From Myxocyprinus asiaticus (Eukaryota > Chordata > Actinopteri > Cypriniformes > Catostomidae): DNA of 64,000 nt. The number at the start of each line of letters is the position of its first letter. Within the stretch, counting starts at the first letter, position 1. The translations under genes were made by a program, and so were the position numbers. A model generated the notes under the pieces. It had not been told where the DNA came from. It searched no databases and saw nothing but the letters and a program-made list of their open reading frames with translations. Shown here one piece after another: positions 28,685 to 41,600 of the stretch. The DNA lies in NCBI RefSeq assembly GCF_019703515.2, contig NC_059346.1:11440501-11504500 (forward strand), read 5' to 3'.

Positions 28685-29569
28685 GAAAACACTTCCCTGC
28701 AATTTCCTTATGGTAAATAATTAGCTTTTTAGCCTCTAGACGGTGGCAAGTGAACGATAATGCAGTAATGGTTATGTAATAAGAAAATTGCTCTTTCAGC
28801 ACCAACTGTACACAAGCCATGCATGCTTATGTAACTGTGTGCGAGTTTAATGAAAAAACTTTGTACAGAAAGTTTCAGATAACAGCAAACACCTGTGTGT
28901 TAAAAAACAAATCCAAGTTACCACATTTACACACAAATGTTTATGGGGAAAATGAAGAAAAATTTGAATAGATTTGGGTATTTATTTAAAACAAAAACAT
29001 GCCTTATAGCTGTTGTCTGTCTTTTGTACAGAGCCCCTTTGTGGACAGGGCAGGAATTTTATTTCTGAAATTTACAGGATTTACAGAAGTTTTGCGTGCC
29101 CTCACAATAGTTTTGTGCTCCCTCACAATAAATTTACCATGGTTTTACTACAGTTAATTATGACAACCATAGTGCTGCTGCAGGAATACAAAAACTATGG
29201 TAATACAAATCATAATTTTGGTTATTATGGTTTACTACAAATACCAACTTTGGTTTCTGCCAAAAATAAAATAAACAGATAAAAAACATGGTTAGCCTAC
29301 AACAGTCATGGTAACTACAATATTACTATAGTAAAATAATGATTTCCACCACAAACTATGGTTACTACAGTCTAAAATATGAATATAGTAAAACCATAGT
29401 AAAATAGTTAAACTATTAGTTAAACTATGTTTTTTGTATAATAAAACCATAATAACCGCAAATGTGTTTATTTCTTTCTTTCTTTGGCATCTTAACATTA
29501 AAAAACAAAGCAAGAACACAAAAATAGAAAAGAGATATGCAGGAGAGTTTAGAAACCCTAATGGGCTTA

Positions 29570-29617
<48 letters not shown>

Positions 29618-32600
29618 GTACTGTGCAAAATTTTTAGGCACTGGTGAAAAGTGTTGCATAGTGAGGATGTCAAAATAATGACATAAATAGTTTTCATTTA
29701 TCACTTAATGTCATACAAAGTCTAGTAAACATAAAAAATCTAAATCAATATTCGGTGTGACCACCTTTGCATTTAAAACAGCCCCAATTCTCCTAGGTAC
29801 ACCTGGACACAGTTTTTCTTGGTTGTTGGCAGATAGGATGTTCCAAGCTTCTTGGAGAATTCACCACAGTTCTTCTATTTATTTAGGCTGTCTCAATTGC
29901 TTCTGTCTCTTTATGTAATCTCAGACTGACACGATTTTCAGTGGGGGGCTCTATGGGGGCAATGCCATCTGTTGCAGGGCACCCTGTTCTTCTATTCTAA
30001 TCTTTTCTATTTGCAAAAGTAATGTTTGGGAGTCTAACATTTATATTTCCTATTGACACACTAAAGCTGAAGATATAAATAACCATCTTAAGACAAATGC
30101 TTTTGTTAAACATCTTATGTGCCTAAGACTTTTGCACAGTACTGTATATAGACCGGCTGGTTTAATTTCTGTAACTGTTGATCTCCTGGGATTTTCACAC
30201 ACAACAGTCTCTAGAATTTACTCCAAATGGTGCCAAAAACAAAAAAACATCCAGTGTGCGGCAGTTCTGTGGATGGCAATGCCTTGTTGATGAGAGAGGT
30301 CAGCAGAGAATGGCCAGACTGGTTCGAACTAACAAAGTCTACGGTAACTCAGATAACCGCTCTGTACAATTGTGGTGAGAAGAATATCATCTCAGAATGC
30401 TATTCTGAGATGCGGGTTGGTGCTGTTTTGGCAGCATGAAGGGGACCTACACAATATTAGGCAGGTGGTTTTAAAGTTGTGGCTGATCGGTGTATATAAA
30501 AGAAAGAAAAGTAAAACAAACAAAAAAATAAATATAAACAACAAAAATAAAAATAAAAGTAAAAATAAGTAAAATAGAAAAGACATAGACATACAATTTA
30601 AAGGAAATAACTTAAGCAACATAAGCAGGAATATAGAGAGTTTTTTGAGAATCAAATTATGATTTTTACTACCAGAGTTTTCATTTTCCTGTATTATTAC
30701 TATGGTTTTACTACAATTAACATGGTTAAAATATGTTTACTGTAGTAAAACCATGGTAAATGTATTGCGAGGGAATGCAAAACTATAAAAAAAAAAAATT
30801 AAAAAATCCTGCCCTGTCCTCTAAGGGGCTCTGTACTTTTGCATTTCAAACAGAGCAAAAAAGATGTTAAAATTTTTATATGGCTTTCCTCGGGTTATGA
30901 GCAAAATAAATAAGAATACACTGTCCTGTTTTGTTCTACAAAAAAAATGACAAGCAGTCATACCTCAAATATGAATTTTGAAACTTTCAAATGCAAGTTG
31001 CTAACAAGTTGCTACATAAAGGAGTACAAGGGTTGCCTCATTCATCAAGTTCATATCCTGGTGGTAGTATTTAGCAACTGGTAATCAACTCAAGTAAAAA
31101 ATAAAAAAAAAACTCATAAGATTCAAAAATAGTCATTTGCGGTAAGGCTGTGTAAAATGTATGTTGCAGAACAAAATGTTTCAAGTAATTTTAACCACAG
31201 GTCTTATTTTACTCATAAATCATAAACCATTGGAAATTTCCATGGCTCAAAAATGCAAATTCTCTTCCCTGTTGTAGTAGGACTACAAATTCAACAGGTC
31301 TTTTCATCAGCAAGTAACACACAGTATTTGCAAGAACTTTTACTACCAGCTAATAAAAAAAGGCTAAGTGAAACACCCTGATCAATATCAAGTTTGACAA
31401 ACTGTGTGCTGCAAACCATCAACTAAACACTGCCACTCACACATTTATTTATTTTAGTGTTCATTTGGACGATTTTCACTGCGAAATACCCACTATGTTC
31501 ACAATTACGTGTTTTTAGTAAATAAATATAATCCAGATATGGCTCATAGGCCTGATGTTTTCGGTAAAGCTTGGCTGTTGCTTTGTTTTTGCGCTCCGGT
31601 TACCAAACTAACCCCCCAAAAAGGACAGCGAGGCATCGGGGAATGAATTCTCAGCAGCTGCAGCACAGATAAGCGATTCATGTGTTTGATGGAGAAACTC
31701 CAGATCAGATTCTAAACAGATCCATCCTGTAGATGCGTATCGAGAGGAAGTATGCGGTTCCGCTCTAATGAGAGTGAGGGGTCAAGAGTTAACAAGCACA
31801 AGTACATCCAGGTTTGTCTGTATGACTGCTGGTGTCTCTGTCTTTGTGCTGGACTGTCAATCCACATGACTGATGGCTCAATGGGTTCTGTGAGCATCTG
31901 CTTGTCTTTTACGAGTAGAAGCATTATGTCCCATTCAACTTGGTTTATTAACAAAAATTAAATATTACATCAGAATTTTAAACCGGGTCCCCTTGCATGC
32001 TAAACAAAAAGTGTCCCACTTGACTAACAGGACTTACTGTATGTAAGGAGCACTTAACAATGTGTCTGAAGAGGATCAGTGCATGTTCAAGACTTCGACT
32101 GTTTGGTTTACATGTGTGAGATCATTCATTCTTAAATGGAATAAACAAGAAAAAGTACAAACTTCACTGAATCATTCACAGCCTTCAGCAATTACAAGAT
32201 GTAGATGTAAACTTACAAAGGGAAACACTGCTACCTAGTGGCAGTTCCTTATTGAATCGTTGCACAAGGACTGCATACATTTATTTACATTTATGCATTT
32301 GACACTTTAGTCCAAAGTGACTTACAGTGCATTCAAGCAAGTATAGTACATTATAGTAAATATTTGTTATCAGTATGTGCATTCTTTGGGAGTCAAACCC
32401 ATGGCCTTGGTGTTGTTAGTGCTATTTTCTGACCGTTAAAGGGATAGTTCACCACAAAATAAAAATTCTGTCACCATTTACTCACTCTCATGTTGTATGC
32501 AGCTTGTATGACTTTCTTTCTTCTGTGGAACTCAAAAGGAGATGTTAGGCAGAATGTTCACTCTCAGTCCCCATTCACTTTTATTGTATGGGAAAAAGTT

Positions 32601-35600
32601 GCAATAAAAGTTGCAATGAATGTGAATGGTGACTGAGGCTGTAATTCTGCTTAACATGTTGTGGCAGAGCGGAGGGCAGGGCCGGGTCGTGATTCCGCAC
32701 ACCCGGCCCCTATTAAGGCTGATTAAGCCCGAGAGGGGAGGAGGGGCTCCTAATGAGTGGTCAGGGGCAGAGGAGACCCCTACCAGCCGCTGAAACGCGG
32801 CAGGGTGTGAGACCACCGACAGCGAGCGGGGCATTCCGTCCGCCGGGGGCTCCCTGGCCTGAAAGAACGAGGGAGGAATGTGGCAGGGCGGAGGGTGGGG
32901 CCGGGTCGTGATTCTGCACACCCAGCCCCTAATAAGGCTAATTAAGCCCGAGAGGGATAAGGCCGACCGGAGACGGCAGTGCGACAGAGAGAGAGTTATG
33001 GACAGCTGTCCGACACCTGTGTGTGTATTTGTCTTTTTGGTTAAGTTTATCATTAAATTATCAATATTGTCAAGCCAGTTCTCGCCTCCTCCTTTACACT
33101 GAACTGTGTTACACATGTCCTATTGTGTTCCATGAAAAAAAAGCAATACAAGTTTGGAACTACATTAAAATTTTGGGTAAACTTTCCCTTTACGTGTATT
33201 TTTCCAATTTTACCTACCCTTCACACAGTGTGTATCCTGTCCAGACCACTTGCCGTCCCCCTGACAGGTGCGTTCTTGGGACCCATAGAGATGGTATCCA
33301 TTGTTACATGAGAACTTGACAGTCGCGTTCTCTAGGTAAAAGGTTCCTTCCTTCTGACCATGGTAAGGTGGAGACAACCAGCCACACGACTGCACTGAAA
33401 TCAAAAAGTCACAAGCATTTCAAATCCATGAAAAATATCTCATATGGATTATAGTCTCATCACAATTATGATTATATAATGCTGAAAATTCCATGGTCAA
33501 AGATTACATTTATAGTAGTGTGCCTAATCTGCATGTGATGCTGTTTAAAGTTCAACAAACAGCTAATTGCCAATGTGATACACCAGTTGTTCTCAAATGA
33601 TCTTTAGAAGACCCTTACCAAGTTTCAGAGCTTTCTTGGTGGATGTGTGACTCCGGTACAACAGCAGTGTGCTATTGCCTTGTTCCAGACTGCGCATACT
33701 CAGCGAATCGTATTTACAGAACTGCTCCCCCTCTCCTGAACACATCTTCAGCGTTGCCTCCAGCAATGGATCCTCTGGGTCCTCAGTCACAGAAAAGTTT
33801 GGGATAAAAGATGGATCGTGCTTCAGCGCATAGTAATATTCATTAAGGAGGTGCGTTGAGTCATATGTAAACAGTGAAGTTTCATTCGTAATGGCCCCTG
33901 TTGAGGAAAAACACATAGGGTCTTAAAGATTTTACAGAACATTTCCACTGAATTCCCAAGTTCTTACCCACTTTCTAATGAGGACGCACAGCAAGATCTT
34001 CGAGTAAAGCCATGTGTGCTCAAAACCAGTTGAAATACAAGAAACACCTATTACAAAGGCCTAGATAAAGCTATAACACACATAATTTGTATTTATGATG
34101 TGCCTTCCACAGAGGCCCTTTTGCGCTTAAGACAGCAGGACTCTACAACAACAGAATGTAGGGATCTTGAGAAGATCAAACTTCATTTAACTTTACACAG
34201 TGTCCTAAAACACAGTGCTTTTGACTAGAGAAACTGAAAATTAGAAAGAACTGATGCACACAAAAGCATCTGTCTGATGCATGATATGGAAATAAAACAA
34301 ACAATGTCTTGACTTTTAAAACTACTTAATGTATTGTCTAAATGCTTGTCTGTTGCCACGATATACTGTGTACATGCACTCACCGGCCACTTTATTAGTT
34401 AAGCCTGTACATCTATTTATTCATGCGATTATCTAATCAGCCTATCGTGTGGCAGCAGTGTAATATATAAAATCATGCAGATATGGGTCAGGAGATTCAG
34501 TTAATGTTCACATCAACCATCAGAATGGGGAAAAATGTGATCTCAGTGATTTCGACCGTGGCATGATTGTTCGTGGCAGATGGGCTGGTTTGAGTATTTC
34601 TGTAACTGCTGATCTCCTGGGATTTTCACGTGCAACCCTAGAGTGAATAGAGTATGGTGTAAAAAACAAAAAACAACCAGTGAGCGGCAGTTCTGTGGAT
34701 GAAAATGCCTTGTTGATGACAGAGTTCAACGGAGAATGGCCAGACTGGTTCGAGCTGACAGAAGGCTACCGTAACTCAGATAACCCCCCCCTGTACAATT
34801 GTAGTGAGCAGAATAGTATCTCAGAATGTACAACATGTCGAACCTTGAGGCAGATGGCCTACAACAGCAAAAGACCACATTGGGTTCCACTTCTGTCAGC
34901 CAAGAACAGAAAACTGAGGCTGCAGTGGGCCTACCATTTGTGTACCTCAGCAGAAATCCAGATTTATCAGACCAGGCAATGTTTTTCCAATCGTCTACTG
35001 TCCAGTTTTGGTGAGCTTGTGCTCACTGCAGCCTCAGTTATCTGTTCTAGCCTGACAGTAGTGGTACCCGGAGAGGTGTTCTGCTGCTGTAGCCCATCCG
35101 CCTCAATGCTTGAAGTGTTGTGTGTTCAGAAATGCTTTTCTGCATAGCACTGTTGTAACGTGTGTTTATTTGGGTTACTGTCACCTTCCTGACCTCTGTC
35201 ATTAGCAAGCCATTTTCGCCCACAGAACTGCCACTCGCTGGATGTTTTTTTGTTTTTAAACCACAGTAATGAGGAGTCAACCATGGTCTTACCTGTGCTT
35301 ATATGGCATTACACTAGGAGTGAAGTAAAGTGATGTTAAGTGGAGTAGGAGCAGAGTGAAGAAGGAGTGAAGTGAAGTAGAAGTGAAGTGACGTAAAGTA
35401 AAGTGGAGCTGTAGTAAAGTGAAGTGAAGTAGGATTGAAGTGGAGTGGAGTAAAAGTGAAACGGAAATGTAGTTAAGAGAAGTGATGTAAGAGCGAAGTG
35501 AAATGAAGTGAAGTAGGAGTGAAGTGAAGAAAGAATTAAGTAGAAGTAGAGTAGGAGCAAAGAGAAGTGAACTAGGAGTGAAGTAAAGGAGTAGTGAAGT

Positions 35601-38600
35601 GAAGAAGTGAAGAGGAGTTGGAGCGAAGAGAAGTGAAGTAGGAGTGAAGTAGGATTGAAGTGAAAGTAGGTGTGAAGTGAAGTAGAATTGAAGTGAACTA
35701 GGAGCAAAGTGAAGTGAAATGAAGCGAAGTGAAGTAGGAGAGAAATGAAGTAATGTGAAGTGGAGTAGGAGTGAAGAGAAGTAGGATTGAAGTCAAGTAG
35801 GAGTGAAGTAGAAATGAAGCAGGATTGAAGTGAAGTAGGAGCGAGGTGAAGTGAAATGAAGCGAAGTGAAGTAGGAGAGAATTGAAGTGATGTGAAGTGG
35901 AGGAGAAGTGAAGAAAAGTAGGACTGAAGTCAAGTAGGAGTGAAGAAGAAGTGAAGTAGGACTGAAGAAGTAGGAGCAAGGTGAAGTGAAATGAAGTGAA
36001 GTGAAGTAGGAGAGAACTGAAGTGATGTGAAGTGGAGTAGGAGTGAAGTGCCGTTAAGTGGAGTAGGAGCAAAGTGAAGTAGAAGTGAAGTGAAGTAGGA
36101 TTGAAGTGAAGTGAAATGAAGCGAAGTGAAGTAGGAGAGAACTGAAGTGATGTTAAGTGGAGAAGGAGCAAAGTGAAGTAAAAGTGAAGTGAAGAAAGAG
36201 TGAAGTAAAAGTGGAGTAGGAGTGAAGTGAAGCAGAAGTGAAGTGAAGTAGAAGTGAAGTGGTGTAGAAGCAAAGAGAAGTGAAGTAGGAGTGAAATTAA
36301 GTAGGACTGAAGGACAGTAGGAGTGAAGTGAAGTAGGATTGAAGTGAAGTGAAGCAGGAGTGAAGTGAAGTGGTACTCACAGCCAGCACTATAGGTGAAT
36401 ATGTCCTGTGCACTGCTGTTTGGAGGAATGATCACACCATTACTAGAGGTGAAATCATCTTCAGGGTCATCATTCATTATACCAAGCAGCCCTTGAGTGT
36501 TGTTGTGAAAGTCTTGGGGCAGTAGAACGGTAAGGCTCATGACCCCTCCAACTCCCCTGACCTCTACTCCTGCCCCCGATGGAAACATCACCGTCACATT
36601 AGTGGGTTTAGGGGAAAAAATAAAAACACCTGGAAAAGACAAAGAACACAGATATTCTAAAACTTACAGGGTTGAAACAGATGTACCGCATACACAAGCA
36701 AGTAATACAACAATACAATAGCCTTCCTGTAATTATTGAGAACTGTCTATCCATGAAATTAGTCTGCAAATCATCATTGATTCCTTTGGATTAAACGAAC
36801 ATCAGTGGGCCAAACAAATTAAAGATTACATTATCTGTGTAAAATAAAAAGGTCCCGGTCTTACCTTTCAGGTCTATCCATTTTTGCTCAGAGAAAGAAA
36901 GCACCTCTTGGTTCATTAACACCTGTAGATGTTCAGACTGGTCTGCAAGACGTACCTCAATGACATCAGAGTCTTTCTCTCTCATGGCGACTGAACAGAG
37001 CCGGGTTGCCATAGCAACAGAACCTGAAGAAACATGTTTGTTAGAGTTCAAATAAGAGTTCCTGATTCAATACATTCTCAATATGAAATGTTACAACTCA
37101 CCGTTCTCGAATTTCATTGGCTCAGTCCTGCCTTGCACAGACAGCTGATAGGTTGAGGACTGCACAAGATGGTACTCTCCTTTCCCATTGAAGGTGAAAG
37201 TCACACCATCAAAAGTCATGAAGTGGGGGTCACCGAGAACAGCAGCTGATGAAAAAAGGGAAAAAAGGATCACACTATAAACTAGTGTTTCTACAAGAAT
37301 CTTCACGAAGTTTGCTGTGAACCAATTATTAGGTTCACAGCGAACTTAATAATATATTGTGATCTTTATCAGTTGTACTGTATATGAATCAGTGATTTAT
37401 GATAGATATTTTCTTTACCTGCTCTAGGAGGACGATACATTCTGCAGTCACTGGATGGTCGGTGAGTGAAGTAGTACTCACAGTTATCTGACCACAGGCA
37501 GCAGTAGTAGAAACTGATCACGTCATACTTCCAGTGTGAGAATCCTGGAACTCTAGGGGGTTTTCTGTACGGTGGCGCCCCCCAGTCATGCCCTCGATCT
37601 GGGGTGCTGCCACCAATAGAGTCCCCTGTTAGCACTTGAGCTCCAGTGCTGTCATAACAACACTGCTGACCGGCACCATACTGAGGACTGCAGGAAAAAA
37701 GATAGCTTCAATTCTGTTTTCAGTTATCCTCTTCAACTCTGCGGACCCGCCGGTGGGTCCAAAAGGGAGCTCTATGTCGTGAAAAACATTTACATTTAAA
37801 ATGTTCAATTCTCCGAATAAATAAGTCAGGCATATGTGGTGCCGTTTGAAAGTTTAGAATCTGAACTTTTCATAGATAACCATCACTTCTGCATTTATGT
37901 TACATAAAATAAAAAATAAGGCCTTAAAACATTTGCGTAGCAAATCAGAGCCACCAAGAGGTCATGTAGTAGAAATATTAAAATTAATATACAGTTCTAT
38001 CAAATAGAACTTAAATAGACAAATCATATATCAAATGGAAGCTCTCATTCAGGAAAAAATGCAGGCGGCAACTAAAAAATGCACCTGGGTTGAAGAGGTT
38101 AAGAAACTAACAGTATGTTTATCAGTTGAATTTCTGTTATATTACTAAATACACACACACACACACACACACAAGGAAATATCCTAAATAAGTTCATAAA
38201 ACATATTTTACATAAACAAAAAATGGGTATTAGTTTTATTACTATTTATTTTGTATTAAATGTTTTTTTAATAAATGTATAAATTTACAATAAATGTATA
38301 TCTATTTATATAATATTTTACATACTCTCTAATGTTTAATTTGTGCTTTATCCCCACAGGCAGCTTCGATATCAGTGTAACACAGTATAATATTCAAATT
38401 AGCGATAGACCGATATATTGGGCAGGCAGATATCTAGCCAAATTATCTGCATATTTGAAATTATCTTTCGAGAACTGTACCACATTTGTGGTATATTCCG
38501 CATAATGTCAGTTCCAAAATCTACTGACAGCCTTGTCAATGGATAGTGCACATTTTAGTTTTTTTTTTGTTTGTTTTGTTTTTTAGTTTTTCATATGTTT

Positions 38601-41600
38601 TGGTTAATTTTGAGTAAATATAAAAAATAAAATAAAAAATAAGTTTTCACTTAAATTCAGCGGCTTTGTCTACATCCTATTTGCCATCATTAAATTGTAT
38701 TACATATACTGGTATTATTGTCACGGTCCTGTCACTCTGTCAGTCTGGGTTTTTATGTGACAGGACCATGACATCATTGTCCTATGTCTGTCTTGTGTTT
38801 CGTTGTCTGTCTTCGTGTGAGCGCATGGCTTCAGTTTTTATTTCCCTGTCGTACGCTCTTCTGTCTGTCTTGTTTCATGTCCGGAGCATAGTGTCTGGAT
38901 CCTGACTTCCCTGTCTGGTTCAGTTTCGGTGTCGGGGTCCGGACACTCATGCTCCATGTTCTGTCTGTTATTGACATGAGTGCACTGCACTTATGTCTTC
39001 TTGGCAGCATGCACTCGTGTCAATAGTTTATGTCTGTCACTCGTGAACATGGGTGTGCCTCGTGTTGCACTGTGTGCCCGGGTTGCGAGCTGTCTTCACG
39101 TTGCGCTGAGGTTCGGTCACTTCGGTCTGAGGTGTCGGGTTTGTGTGTGGCCGAACTCTCGCACAGGTGTCTTGTCTCATTTTGTCACCTGTTGCGTGCA
39201 TCCCGTGGCATTTGCCTCATGCTATATGCTCAGGCTTTGTCTCATGTGGGAATGCGTGGCATTACTTTGTTTGGCGTTGCTACGCATTCTCTCGTCTTGT
39301 CTGTCAGTTGGCATGAGTGTATACTGCCCTATTGTCTTGACTATGTGCGCTCATGCCATTTGGGTGTTTGTGTCTTGTGAGAGCATGTGGCTTTGTTTTT
39401 GCTTCTGTGTTGCCGCATGTCTCTCAGTCTCACGTCATACCTGGCCTCCTTGTTTTCCCATTATTAGTTAATCTGTCTCACCTGCCCTGCATTTAACCTG
39501 TTTGATTTCTCTCCCTATTTTAGTCTCCTCGTGTGTGCTGTTCAGTGCCAGTTCATCTTGTTTCGCATCTCATGTTGGTCCTGTTCCCTTTACCTGATCT
39601 GGTCTGTCCGTTCCAGTCGGTCCTGGTCCCTATTTGTCAGCCCCAGCCCCCCTTCAGTCAGCTCTGCCTTGGACTTTGTGTTTTTCCCGTATGGGGTAGT
39701 TTGTGTTGTTTTTTTGTTTATTTTTATAAGAATAAATTCCCTTTATTATACTCTGTGTTTGGGTCCTGAGCCTCTGTTGATTCTCTGCAAAACCCTGACA
39801 ATTATATCAGCCATCAGCCACCCTGCCCTCTAGATCTCCATATTGCCATCAGCCTTTAAAAACCCATATCGGTCAATCACTAAAGAAAATTCTTATGATT
39901 GATATCTTACCTGCCCTGTATGGCTCTGACACAGTGGATGGCACCTGGATGGTAGATGCAGAAACTGCCTGAATCCATATCACATCCATAATCAGTCTGA
40001 AATGTGAACACACAACTGCAGTATTTCTTGCATAAGAGACTTTGTTAAATGTAACTTTATCACATTAAAGTCTGTGACTGGTTGAGGTATTCAACATTCT
40101 TTTTTTTTTCTTCAAATTTTTATCCCCTTTTCTCCCCAGTTTGAAATGCCCAATTCCCACTACTTAGTAGGTCCTCGTGGTGCCGCGGTTACTCACCTCA
40201 ATCCGGGTGGCTGAGGACAAGTCTCAGTTGCCTCTGCTTCTGAGACCGTCAATCTGCGCATCTTATCACGTGGCTTGTTGTGCATGACACTGCGGAGACT
40301 CACAGCATGTGGAGGCTCATGCTACTCTCCGCGATCCACGCACAATTTACCATGCACCCCATTGAGAGTGAGAACCACTAATCATGACCACGAGGAGGTT
40401 ACCACTTGTAATTCTACCCTCCCTAGCAACCGGGCCAATTTGGTTGCTTAGGAGACCTGGCTGGAGTCACTAAGCACACCCTGGATTCGAACTCGCGACT
40501 CCAGGAGTGGCAGTCAGCGTCAATACTCGCTGAGCTACCCAGGCCCGGTATTCAACATTCCTGAATAACTATGATGTCACTACTAGCAGCACAGAGTAAA
40601 CTGTGGTGTCCAATAGCGAGTGAACAATGCAGATCTGTGCATACATGGAATCTTCCAGTGTCAGCGCGAGCCTGGGCCAGCGTGCAGGGGCAATCAATGA
40701 TCTCCGTCTGGAAGCTGGGCATTGCTTTCTCCTCTTTATCCCAAATGAGACACTTAAACTGGGCCCAGCTTTCTGAGTCCTTTTGGAACGCCTCCTCTAG
40801 ATGCCAGGCCACTGCATGTGCTTCACTCCACATGGCATTCACATCCCTGCACATAAAAACAACATCTTACCAGTTGCTCACACTGCTACTTGAATCCCAA
40901 TATTTAATCATGTACATTGCCACATTGTACAATGTGTCCCTATTATGCAGCTACACTACCAGTCATATGTTTGGACACACTTTACTAAATTTACTGTATA
41001 TTTAATTATTTTAACAACTTTTTGATCTAAAGACTTAAATGCTTTAAACATGTTTTGTAGACAAATGTGAATTTTACCTATGTATGATCTGCCCAGAGTG
41101 TGCAGAGCTGTAAACTAGGCAAATATTGGCTACTTTAAAGAACCGATTATATGTGATTGTTTTGAAGCCAAGCTAAGCAAAAAACAAAAAACACAAAACA
41201 AAACAACAAAAACAAGTGTATACTGTATAACTTCAATGTGCATTCTTACCAAGCTCCGTCTGGTTTGGTGCTCGGGCTGACCCGCATGCTACCCAAGTCC
41301 CAGAGTGAATATGGCTTTTCTGCAGGCTTCGGGGTGAAACTGAAAATGCCATTGTTGAGCACATCTCTGCCCACAGTGTACAGATACTTCCACTCTCCCT
41401 TCCAGTTATCAGAATATGCCTCTCCTGTTATCATCATCATCATAATAATTGTTTATATACAGTATCTCTTGTTTGCACTTTCTATACATTAGTGTGTGTA
41501 CTATTAATATTTTAGTCACCATGATTAAAAAACAACAACAACAAAACAAAATTGGATTGGGTGAATCCAACAAAACATGTCAGGGACATCTCTATGGTCC

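Larger units (their letters stand above)
29026..30836. mobile_element. foldback element with nested insertions
   Basis: Ends GTACAGAGCCCC and GGGGCTCTGTAC. Arms pair through AGGGCAGGA/TCCTGCCCT, the CCTCACAATA-type block and TTACCATGGTTTTACTACAG, about 130 bp on each side. The interior holds an (AT)n tract and two Tc1-type elements (29616-30144 and 30150-30497). Confidence 0.8.

Noticed and set aside
32532..33116. 194-codon frame
   Set aside because: Runs across the GC-rich solo LTR and a MITE fragment.
35698..36380. Long Leu/His/Phe/Ser frame continuing from a susd2 exon
   Set aside because: The part below 36381 is translated pentamer array past a good GTGAGT donor; kept only as an intron-retention question.
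38980..39471. 163-codon open frame, Cys-rich
   Set aside because: Lies wholly inside the solo LTR with its own target duplication; composition explains the frame and no family is recognised.
40470..40546. tRNA-like gene with A and B boxes
   Set aside because: It is the head of a 447-bp SINE with target duplications, and the tRNA arms do not pair as in a functional tRNA.
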